From an uncultured Planctomycetaceae bacterium (lineage in GTDB: Bacteria > Planctomycetota > Planctomycetia > Planctomycetales > Planctomycetaceae), in NCBI GenBank assembly GCA_903823545.1, contig CAIJTL010000462.1:1-15135 (forward strand): a stretch of 15,135 nt of DNA, in the 5' to 3' direction. The notes beneath the pieces were generated by a model. It made no database searches, was not told the origin of the DNA, and saw only the letters and a list, made by a program, of their open reading frames with translations. The first letter of the stretch is position 1, and every line of letters starts with the position of its first letter. This document shows, in pieces, positions 1-7,900 of this stretch. A program made the position numbers and the translations under genes.

Positions 1-42
1 AAACAACGTAGGCGGTAGCAATATCACTAACACTAGTGGTAA

Positions 43-417
43 TCAAAAGAGCGCTACCGGTATGGGTAACGTTAATAGAGGATTGCCGTCGTTGCCAGCA
101 CCGGTGCTGACGTCGTTCTTACCACAGACGTCGGTGATGGTCAGACCCCGGCAGTCGCAGTCGTCCGCGTTGTCGTTCCAGCCGAAGCCACCAACAGCGG
201 CGTGAGCCTTGCCGTTGAGCTTAGCCTTGGAGAGACCAGCGACGTTGTAGGTCTGGTTGACGGAGCCGAAAGCGTCCGACAGGTCGACCAATTCTTGAGA
301 GATCGAGTCACGGACGGCGGTCAAACCGACAACCATGCCCAGGACAGCGATCGTCAGGACGAGCACGAGCTCGGCCGAAACCACGAAACCAGCTTCGTCA
401 TTGAAAAGCTTACGCAT
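43..417 (-). CDS. Flp/TadE-like small pilin or pseudopilin-like protein
   Basis: A 124-residue protein that begins MRKLFNDEAGFVVSAEL, then has one hydrophobic helix (about residues 11-33), then a 90-residue outer part. A short basic/acidic leader ending in Gly10, followed by a hydrophobic helix with Glu16 near its start, is the layout of type IV/Flp prepilins cut by a prepilin peptidase. The glutamate lies at +6 after Gly10, not the canonical +5. The C-terminal part holds three cysteines (a CxC and a later C) and a Gly/Asn-rich end. I chose the ATG at 415-417 because AAGGA lies 9 bases upstream; an in-frame start at 510 would add a 31-residue extension with no such support and would spoil the leader. 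No tad/pil assembly genes lie in the window. It could also be a TadE-like minor pilin. The family call is moderately sure, the role is inferred. Confidence 0.75.
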   Translation of the reverse strand: MRKLFNDEAGFVVSAELVLVLTIAVLGMVVGLTAVRDSISQELVDLSDAFGSVNQTYNVAGLSKAKLNGKAHAAVGGFGWNDNADDCDCRGLTITDVCGKNDVSTGAGNDGNPLLTLPIPVALF

Positions 418-645
418 GAGAACCGTTCCTTTTTGAAATTTTGAGAGACCTAGTGAGATGTCACACAGAAACCACTTTGCACGTCGATGAAGAACACGAC
501 GCGAAGACACTGGCTCACTTCAGGCGAGTCTGATCCTCTCGCCGACGTTGAGCAGAACCGCTACCTGAGTAGAAAAATCTCAAGCAGCTCACACAGCAGT
601 TCGCCGGTGGCCACCAGCAAACTCACACCTGGGTTTGGAACATGG

Positions 646-667
646 GACTCGTATTGAGGTACGAGTC
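646..667. repeat. Perfect inverted repeat (8-bp stem, 6-base loop)
   Basis: GACTCGTA (646-653) and TACGAGTC (660-667) are exact reverse complements separated by TTGAGG. No T-tract follows on either strand, so it is not a typical intrinsic terminator. It lies about 230 bases upstream of the pilin start and could be a regulator-binding operator or chance. Confidence 0.45.
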
Positions 668-1183
668 ACACCTTCCAGCGAACACCGCTCGTCAGCGGTA
701 GTTGAATCCAGAACCAATCGCATCAGAGCGTTGAATCAACGTTCTGTTGCATGGTGGACTTCTAAGGCAGAGATCGTGCCAGAGTTCCGTTGCGGCTTCG
801 CGCGAAGGCATCTTGCGAATAGGCATCGCGTCGTTAGACATCGCGCAGATGCGTGGAAAACACGGGGGAATTCAATAGCGATGTCGCAAGTATGCCAAAA
901 CCCGTTAACCAAACACGGCACTGTCTGATGAAGGTTAGCGACTACTGCGCGCCAATGCGTTCAAACAATGCGTAACTGAATTTGCTCCGATTTCTTTACA
1001 CATCGACACTCGATGGAGGGAAACAAATCGTGAAGTTTGTATGGCGGTTCGTCGCAACACCTGATGAGGTCGCAACCTCCATCGCGTCTGATTAATTCGA
1101 GGCACTTTACAACTCGATCATCGCTCGTAGTGAGACCAGACAAAGAGTGTTTCACTGGCGAAGCACAGTCGATCGCCCAACAA

Positions 1184-1207
1184 GCGACCGCGCGACCGCG
1201 CGACCGC
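1184..1207. repeat. Short tandem repeat, 8 bases x 3
   Basis: GCGACCGC occurs three times head to tail with no mismatch. It is noncoding and lies about 80 bases beyond the stop codon of the CotH-like gene. It is probably a slippage-type microsatellite; no function is apparent. Confidence 0.7.
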
Positions 1208-1287
1208 GCTCACAAATCGATGCATGATTGACGCTTCGCTTATCGCGTTCGCCGTGTTGAACAATCGCAACTCAACAGTCGTTGTAG

Positions 1288-2979
1288 TTATTCGGGTTGT
1301 CGCGGCATCAATCGCTTAAGTTTCAACGACTCGCGATCAAACCAAACTTGGCCCTTAGTCGATTTCAACTCAGCAACCAGCTCCACTTCGCGAACGTCTT
1401 CCAGAATATCGAACTCAAATTTGAGCGGTGTCCAATCAGTCGACCCTTCGAGCTTGTCACCGCGAGTTGCTCCAGAGATTCGAATGCCTGCGGCGGGACC
1501 ACGGTCGTCTTCGATCGCCTCAACGTCAGCCGTCTTAGCATCGACACTGAATTCGTACCGTCCCTTTGCCAACAAAACTTTTCGTCGCCAAGACGCGATG
1601 CAGCGGCCACTCGGACCACATTTGATGAGATAAGCTTTTCGAGGCGGTTCACCAGCGACATCGACCTCTTCGTGCATCGCGTCGTCGCACTCAGAGGCTC
1701 CGTACCAATCAGCAAGTTGCATGATGTTGTTTTCGTCGAACTCCGGCGGGCTGGGGTCCGGATGGTCGACCTGTTCCTTGAGATTCTCCGCGCGAGCGAC
1801 CAATCGCTCCTTCAGTTCACGGATTCGGTCGTCGTATCCCTGAGCTTGTTCGGCGCTAATTGCTTCCAACAACGGCCGCAAGCGAGGTTGAATAGCGTCG
1901 ACACGTCCGATCAACGTATCTGCGGGAGAAAACTTGGGAAGGAGTTCACGCAGCCGGTCCCGATACTTCGCTCGCCATACTGGGTTTTGCATGACTGCTG
2001 CGGCGACGATGGTCCCCGGATGATCGAGCACCGACGCGTTCGGGTCACCGAACATCTGGTCCATGCCATGTGGCAGGAAGTTCGCTTTGTGAGTCGTCGG
2101 ATCAAAATAGATTCGATAGTTGTTCTTGTTAATGGAGTATCCGTCCCAATGATGGGTCATCATTTCCAAAGCCACGAAGCTTAGGAACTTGTCCACATCA
2201 AGCCGCTCTTCGATCAGTGGCCAGCGTTTCTCTGGATCGGGCTCTTCGCAAGCGGCTTTGAGTGCATGAAGATCCGAACGATCATCGTCGCCGTCACCAG
2301 AGTCTTTCTCCAAATCAACGTCGATGTCTTGCAAGAAGCCACCGTCGTAGAGAATCCCCGTTGAATCGGTGAAGTGCCGTTTGAGGAATTTCTTGTCGAA
2401 GCCTTCCTTCAACACATACAGGCCCAGATCACGATCATTCAACCAGACCCGTGCGTGAGTGACTCGTGGTGTCGCAATACCGGTGGATCGAAAAAGTTCC
2501 GAGCAAAGCAACTCATTCAGATAGCTTTCGTCTTGTACCGAATTGTTGAGATGAAACTTATCGAGCCCGTGAAACGACTGCTTCTTGCTTTTACCTTTCG
2601 CAAACTTGTCCATATTCAACGTCAACGCGGGGCGATCATCGATCTCGCGAAAACTTCCTGCCGCCCCCTTCAATTTGATGCCGACGCTTTTGAAGACGAC
2701 CTCATCGTTCTCACGAATCGTACAACGCACATACGCCTTGTTATTCTCGCGGAGCTGCTTCATCTCGCCGTCGGGGATCTCAATCTTCAGTTCAGAAACA
2801 GCACCCGATTCAAAGTACTCATCGCTTTCATCGCGAGGGCGCGCGGTTTTGGAGGAAGTGTCGGATGCTTCTTGATCCGAGACTGCTTTCAATGGTTTGG
2901 GCGTTGAGCTGGGAGCACAGCCAATCGTCCCTGTCAGAAGAACAACGAAAAGAGCCGTCAGCGAGATTTGGGTTTTCAT
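1288..2979 (-). CDS. CotH-kinase-like lipoprotein with C-terminal beta-sandwich domain
   Basis: A 563-residue protein. Residues 1-21 form a lipoprotein signal peptide ending TIGC, so Cys21 would be lipidated and the protein anchored outside the cytoplasm. Residues about 62-395 match the CotH kinase family (named for Bacillus spore-coat protein H, an atypical secreted protein kinase). Visible family marks are the KLKG stretch near 102-105, HWDGYSINKNNYRIYFD with Asp279 and Asn287, and PHGMDQMFG with Asp307, which would be the catalytic and metal-binding region. The usual DxD of the last motif reads GMD. Residues about 410-555 look like a carbohydrate-binding-type beta-sandwich (CGPSGRCIASW, then GRYEFSVDAKT). 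I prefer the start at 2979 because it begins the signal peptide; an ATG at 2997 adds six residues, and neither has a clear ribosome site. It is the last gene of a three-gene run with the DUF4956 and VTC genes. The substrate is unknown. Confidence 0.85.
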   Translation of the reverse strand: MKTQISLTALFVVLLTGTIGCAPSSTPKPLKAVSDQEASDTSSKTARPRDESDEYFESGAVSELKIEIPDGEMKQLRENNKAYVRCTIRENDEVVFKSVGIKLKGAAGSFREIDDRPALTLNMDKFAKGKSKKQSFHGLDKFHLNNSVQDESYLNELLCSELFRSTGIATPRVTHARVWLNDRDLGLYVLKEGFDKKFLKRHFTDSTGILYDGGFLQDIDVDLEKDSGDGDDDRSDLHALKAACEEPDPEKRWPLIEERLDVDKFLSFVALEMMTHHWDGYSINKNNYRIYFDPTTHKANFLPHGMDQMFGDPNASVLDHPGTIVAAAVMQNPVWRAKYRDRLRELLPKFSPADTLIGRVDAIQPRLRPLLEAISAEQAQGYDDRIRELKERLVARAENLKEQVDHPDPSPPEFDENNIMQLADWYGASECDDAMHEEVDVAGEPPRKAYLIKCGPSGRCIASWRRKVLLAKGRYEFSVDAKTADVEAIEDDRGPAAGIRISGATRGDKLEGSTDWTPLKFEFDILEDVREVELVAELKSTKGQVWFDRESLKLKRLMPRQPE

Positions 2980-3105
2980 GAGCAGAGTGCCGTGCATCAG
3001 TGTGGAAGTGGAGAAGAAGTGGCCGAACTCCGGAGGCGAAGAAACGAGGTCGGAGTGAAGTGCGTCTGAATGATGCTCAACGCGTCACTTCGACCGCGAC
3101 CAACT

Positions 3106-3780
3106 TCATGGTGTTTTCAACTCGACGTTCTGCACACCTTCAAGCCTCATCAATTCGTTGAGCAATGTCAGCGGCGCATCAGGTTGAGTGAGTTTCACTG
3201 CGTAGTGCAAATCCAACGCGATCCCTTGCCGAGCGGTTGTTGCAGCGGTGAGCCGGTAGGACGTCAGATATCGGCGAAAGACTTCGGTCAGTAGCGAGTC
3301 GGGATCGATCCCGCGGCCGATGCGCACTTCAAGCAGTGCTTGCGGAGACGCTGGCCGTAAGCCTCGACCAACGGCATTCATCGACAAGGCGACCATTGCA
3401 ACGATCGGCACACCCACAGCACAAACGCTGACATAACCCGCGCCGATCGCCATTCCGACGACGACTGCAAAGATCACAAACGACGTATCGCGAGTGTCGT
3501 CAACGACCGTGCGAAAACGAACGATTGACAACGCACCTACCAATCCGAAGGCGCGAGCAACATTGTCGCCGATGACCAATGTGGTCATTGCCACCAAGAT
3601 CGAGAGCAACACCAACGTCATCAGAAACGGGAAGACCTCGCCCGCCGCTCGTCGTTGAGAACCGAGATAAACAGCAGCCACCAACAATCCCAATAGCGCG
3701 GAGAGCGCAAGCCTGAGCCCGATGACCCCCATTGTGATCTCGGTCCCAGCTTCTGCTGCGCCGTTGATCCATTCAAGCAT
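3106..3780 (-). CDS. DUF4956 family integral membrane protein
   Basis: A 224-residue protein with about four hydrophobic segments (roughly residues 18-40, 50-70, 99-117 and 118-135) and a soluble C-terminal domain of about 85 residues. The diagnostic stretch is ARAFGLVGALSIVRFRT at 75-91, followed by DDTRDTSF, which is the conserved core of DUF4956. The C-terminal part ends LLNELMRLEGVQNVEL, resembling a small ferredoxin/ACT-like fold. The biochemical role of this family is not established to my knowledge; it repeatedly sits beside VTC-domain and CotH genes. The start at 3780 is well supported: GGAGGAG lies 6 bases upstream of the ATG. A start at 3828 would place 16 extra residues inside the neighbouring palindromic repeat and is rejected. 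The gap to the VTC gene upstream is 85 bases, and the CotH-like gene follows after about 126. Confidence 0.9.
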   Translation of the reverse strand: MLEWINGAAEAGTEITMGVIGLRLALSALLGLLVAAVYLGSQRRAAGEVFPFLMTLVLLSILVAMTTLVIGDNVARAFGLVGALSIVRFRTVVDDTRDTSFVIFAVVVGMAIGAGYVSVCAVGVPIVAMVALSMNAVGRGLRPASPQALLEVRIGRGIDPDSLLTEVFRRYLTSYRLTAATTARQGIALDLHYAVKLTQPDAPLTLLNELMRLEGVQNVELKTP

Positions 3781-3802
3781 GTCGGACTCCTCCCTGCCTT
3801 TT

Positions 3803-3869
3803 GTAGGACGGGCACTCCTGCCCGCCATCTGCAGACCAACTTTTCGACGGGCAAGAGTGCCCGTCCTAC
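3803..3869. repeat. REP/BIME-like palindromic element, copy A
   Basis: Two inverted units, 3803-3824 (starting GTAGGACGGGCACTC) and 3848-3869 (ending GTGCCCGTCCTAC), match in 21 of 22 positions around a 23-base spacer. Each unit is also a small hairpin on its own; the right one has stem GACGGGCA/TGCCCGTC with loop AGAG. Each carries GTAG at its foot, the hallmark of REP sequences recognised by RAYT transposases. The 25 bases at 3845-3869 recur exactly at 13708-13732. The element lies between the VTC and DUF4956 genes, 23 bases upstream of the DUF4956 start, and contains the VTC stop codon. Confidence 0.9.
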
Positions 3870-4645
3870 GGATTCAACACCACTTGCATCAACCGACGGT
3901 ACTTGGAAACGCTTGCCGGTTGAAGGTGCATTTCTTCAATGACTTGCTGGAACAACGTTGGAAGCACTTCGCGAAATTTGAATTCGCAGATAACTTCGCC
4001 GTTCAGGATATCCGCTCCGTCTGACACAGGGAGAACCGACCAATCGTTTGCACGAACACCACGAATTCGCCGATCGAACGTCAGTCGCATTGGACCGGTG
4101 GTCCCCATCTTCATGAACGCAGCACGCTCGTAGGTAACGCAACAACTCGGCTGTAATTGATGTTTGACGATTTTTTGGCAAAACCATTCATCCTGTTGCC
4201 CATCACGTCCTAGCCCAATGGCGACGAGCGCGACATCCTGGTCGGGGACCGAAGTGCGACGTTTTCGCACTCGGTCGCCGCGTCGTCGCTTTCTTTCCAG
4301 GTAAATCAAAGGTTCTTGGCCGTATCGTCGCAGCCGATATTTTCTGCCTCGAAACTTTTGCGTTTGATGCAACAAGTCCATCGCAGGCGTGTCGAGATAC
4401 AGCGTTGTCGTTTGATACGAGGCGTCTTGCTCAGAGTTCGCGAACGCATCAACACTCAGATTCTTTGCCGCCCAATTTTGCAGTTCTCGTGCTGACTCTT
4501 CTGGAAGCAGGAACTTCAGCTCATAAGCGTGAGCCGCAACCTGCGAAGATGTCTGCAAAGAGGGGGACATCAGCGTTTCTGATGAAGTCGGCGGCGTGGC
4601 CTCCGAATCAATCAATGGCGTTTCGTCAGAAGCGTTCCTCTGCAT
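3866..4645 (-). CDS. VTC domain protein, polyphosphate-polymerase-like
   Basis: A 259-residue protein with the VTC domain (triphosphate-tunnel fold, as in the yeast vacuolar transporter chaperone Vtc4, which makes polyphosphate from ATP) over residues about 40-255. Tunnel-type motifs visible in order are YELKF (Glu42, Lys44), TLYLDTP (82-87 region), KYRLRRYG (102-109), YLERKRRR (115-122), VTYER (170-174), RLTFDRR (187-193), CEFKF (Glu221, Lys223) and SKYRRL (247-252). All the basic and acidic strands expected for an active tunnel seem present. The first 38 residues are Ser/Thr-rich, low complexity and probably disordered. There is no membrane segment, so it should be cytoplasmic or docked on the adjacent DUF4956 membrane protein. 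The start at 4645 has no strong ribosome site; Met26 is an alternative. The TAG stop lies inside a palindromic repeat. Polyphosphate synthesis is inferred from the fold; another triphosphate substrate is possible. Confidence 0.88.
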   Translation of the reverse strand: MQRNASDETPLIDSEATPPTSSETLMSPSLQTSSQVAAHAYELKFLLPEESARELQNWAAKNLSVDAFANSEQDASYQTTTLYLDTPAMDLLHQTQKFRGRKYRLRRYGQEPLIYLERKRRRGDRVRKRRTSVPDQDVALVAIGLGRDGQQDEWFCQKIVKHQLQPSCCVTYERAAFMKMGTTGPMRLTFDRRIRGVRANDWSVLPVSDGADILNGEVICEFKFREVLPTLFQQVIEEMHLQPASVSKYRRLMQVVLNP

Positions 4646-4963
4646 TCAGTGTTCATCCCTGGTGAGTAACGAGCGTTTGCGCCCTGCGAGTGCTTGAGCC
4701 GGAACGAATTGGCGGCAAATCATGCTGTCGCATTCCGCCGAGCTGAACTCTGGCGGATGAATCACCGCAATTCAACATCCGCGGAATTCGGCAATGTGGT
4801 AAGTGGAAGCTGAATCTCCCGTGAATTCGAATGTTGCCGCTATCCAACGCCTGAAGGAGAACTTTATCCTGAGCCCGCTTTGAAAGCCGTTAGGTTTTCG
4901 AGGTCAATCTCCCCTTTCTTTGCTCGATCACATCAGAATTCTCCGTTGCGACAGAGGCCGCTC
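4646..4963. promoter_or_regulatory. Divergent intergenic region between VTC operon and giant gene
   Basis: A 318-base stretch between two divergently transcribed genes, so promoters for both should lie here. I see a 7-base inverted repeat, GCGGATG (4753-4759) and CATCCGC (4776-4782), and two GAATTCG sequences about 40 bases apart, but no clear -35/-10 pair. AAGGAGA at 4854-4860 would be a good ribosome site, yet no ATG, GTG or TTG follows at the right distance; the nearest in-frame start, TTG at 4880, is 19 bases away. Confidence 0.4.
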
Positions 4964-7900
4964 ATGCGAAAGTTTGGTTGTCGTCCGTTTTGGTCTCGCT
5001 GGTGGAACAAGAAACCTTCGGCGGTTCGGCGGAAATGCGGCGTGGTGATGTCGGAGGTGATGGAGCTTGAACCGCGCGAGTTGCTGACCGGTAACAGTTT
5101 TTTGCCGAGCAACCCGGATGTCGCACGGAATAACGGCCCGCAATCGCATTTGGTCGTTCGAGCCAACTTTCAAAATGCCGCGCTGGATGCGACCGCATTT
5201 TCAGATGCGAACATTCGAGCGGCCATGAGCAGCGTCAACGACTTTCACGTGCGGCAGTCGTTCGGAAAGTTGTCGTTTCCGGACAATCAACTGACGATCG
5301 AGCCGACGACAATCACGTTGCCATTCACAAAATCGCAAATTGAAAACGCGGGAGCATCTGGTGCTCCCGCTGATCCGAACGACGCGATTCATGATGCCGC
5401 GCAGTCGCAACTCACGTCACTGGGCTACAACCTCGCGAACTTCAAACACATCACGGTGATCTTCCCGGACGTCAGCGGTCGGATCGGCTACGCGGGACTC
5501 GCCCAAGTCCCCGGCCAGCGCTTGTGGATGAACGGCAACATCGACGCCACCGTGTGGGCTCACGAGTTGGGTCATAACGCCGGAGCACCGCATGTCGGCT
5601 ACTTCGATCCGGCGAACCCGAACGTCGCGATTCAAGACGCGAACCAAATGACGTTCAACGAAGGAGGGACAGGACTCGACATTATGGGTGGCGGTGGCAT
5701 GAGTCCTTCCGGTGATTTCTTTGTGATGCGGAAGGCTCAGTACGGTTGGCTCAGCGACACGCAAGTTGTCGATGTTACGACGAGCGGCACGTATCGGCTC
5801 AACGCCAATGACGAAGGTTCCACGCAAGCCGGTCGCGTTTACGGATTGCGAATCGCACGCAACGCGGGCCAGGAATACTGGCTCGAATATCGAGTCCGCA
5901 CCGACGATCCGTTTCTCGACAACGGCGCCGTCGTCACCGTCCGAACGCTCAACGGCAGCGACGACATTGGGCTGATCGACACGACGCCGAACTCACGTCC
6001 CGGCGACTTTTCAGACGACCGAGTCGATGCGCCGATCTCGGTCGGACGTTCGTTCGCCGACACCACCGCTCAACTTCACATCACGCCGATCCTGCGACAC
6101 GACGAGGCGGGGAACAATTATATCGACATCGTTGTGAATCGCGGCGACTTCTCCAATAACGCTCCGCCGACGGGAACGATGAGCGCTGGATCGAATTCGC
6201 CTGCGGTCGCACAGTCGGTCAACTTCACTGGGACGGCTCAAGACGATGACAACGACACGCTGCTAACTCAGTGGGATTTCGGTGATGGCACGACGGTCGT
6301 CAATTCGCTGAGCACGTCACACACCTGGGCCGCTGCCGGCGAATACGTCGTACGGTTCACGATTTCTGATCTCAAAGGTGGGATCGCAGAATACGCGCAG
6401 GTCGTGCATGTCGGTCAGCCCAGTTTGGAGATTGCTCCACAAACGGCGTTGGACGGACTCGTCAACACGTTCACAACGGGCGATCAGACGGATGTCGTGG
6501 TCGCATCGAATCAAGGAACTCAAAGCGTCATCGCTTGGACGAGCGCCGGGCAAGACGGGAGCGGGAACGGCGTTTACGCGCGGCGATACGTTAACGGTGT
6601 TGCCAGTGGTGCAGTCTTCCTCGTCAACACGACGACAACCGGCGATCAAGAAGAGCCAACGGTTGCGATGGATTCGAGCGGTAACTTCGTCATCGCGTGG
6701 AGCGGACGTGGTTCAAGTGACACAAACGACAACATTTACTTCCAACGGTTCAACGCCAGCGGGACGAAGCTTGGCAGCGAAACCATCGTCAACACTTTTA
6801 CGTCCGGGAATCAACTCAACCCTTCTATCGCGATGAATCGGACGAATGGCAATTACGTTGTGATGTGGGCATCTAACTTCTCGGACGACGATGTCCACTT
6901 TCGGCAGTTCAACGCTGACGGCACAGCAGTCACGGTCTCGGAACAAGACATTCCGGGTGGACGGCATTTTTCTAGTACGAGCATTGCAATGGCGGACGAC
7001 GGCAGCTTTGTGGCCGTTTGGAACAACGACAGCGGAAAAGAAGGGCTGACCGACAACAGCGGTCTCGGCGTGTTCGCTCGGCGATACAACGCCGATGGCA
7101 GTGCCGCGACGGCGGTCTTTCAGGTCAACACGACGATTGCCAGCGATCAAGATTTGCCCGACATCGCGTTCGACAGCAACGGAACCTACACCATCGTTTG
7201 GGAGAGCACCGGACAAGATGGTGACGGCGGCGGGATCGTGATGCGGAACTTCTCTGCCACGAATGTCGGCGGCAGCGAGATCATTGCGAACGCGACAACT
7301 GCCAGCGAACAGAACGAACCGCATATCGCGATCGACTCGGCCAATCGCCGCATCGTCACGTGGCGAATCGGCCCATCGAACACGATCAGCGGTGGCGGAC
7401 CTCCGTCAGCGGGAGACTTAGGCCATCGAGCTTTCAACGCGAGCGGTCAGCCGCTCACATCAGAGACGACGACCAACGTGCTGACGAATTATTTTTCGGG
7501 AGTCGATGTCGCCGCGCTCTCAACACCCGGCGGTTATGTCGCTGCGGTTGCCGATCGAGCGAATGCGACCGGCGTTGATGTGCGTGCGAAATTCTTTGCC
7601 CTCAATCAACCGGTTTCGACGACGGCAGACTTTCTCGCTACAGCGATGAATACCGCCACAAGCAGCAGCGTGCTCACGAACGACGTCAGCCCCACATCGA
7701 GTTGGTCGGCGTTGTCGATCGCGTCGCCACCCTCGTCGGGAACAGCGGTCGTTCAGGACAACGGCACGCCGAACGATGTGTCGGATGACAAAATCCTCTT
7801 CACGCCGGCGACTGACTTTCGTGGGACAATCAGCTTCACGTATCTTGCGACAAGCTCGCTTGGCACCAGCGGCGTCGGCGTGATTACGGTCGCCGTTGGC

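Larger units (their letters stand above)
418..1287. other. 870-base region without a convincing gene
   Basis: This stretch separates the pilin-like gene from the end of the CotH-like gene. The open frames in it (for example 635-928 plus and 736-921 minus) are Arg/Ser-rich, match nothing I recognise and overlap each other. It contains a perfect 8-base inverted repeat at 646-667 and a three-copy 8-base tandem repeat at 1184-1207. The pilin promoter should lie in its left part, but I could not pick out a clear -35/-10 or sigma-54 site. No tRNA-like arms or T-loop sequence were seen. Confidence 0.5.

Noticed and set aside
635..928. Small open frames in the 418-1287 gap (635-928 plus, 736-921 minus, 961-1155 minus, 1037-1231 plus)
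   Set aside because: They overlap one another, are Arg/Ser-rich, lack ribosome sites and match no family I know.
1184..1207. CRISPR-like array
   Set aside because: The three units are only 8 bases long and directly abutting, with no spacers.
1297..2184. A 295-codon plus-strand open frame over the CotH-like gene
   Set aside because: It lies fully opposite a well-supported coding region, has no recognisable domain and reflects the codon bias of the real gene.
3781..3828. Upstream start for the DUF4956 gene
   Set aside because: The extra residues are encoded partly by the palindromic repeat, and a strong GGAGGAG site points to the ATG at 3780.
4880..4963. TTG start at 4880 for the giant gene
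   Set aside because: The nearest good ribosome site is 19 bases away, and the ATG at 4964 has a better-spaced AGAGG and a typical LEPRxLL-protein N-terminus; it remains an alternative.
6713..7324. Long minus-strand open frames inside the giant gene (also 7520-8131 and 9233-9727)
   Set aside because: They are antisense shadows of a repetitive gene whose protein domains are clear; the products are Arg/Val-rich with no motifs.
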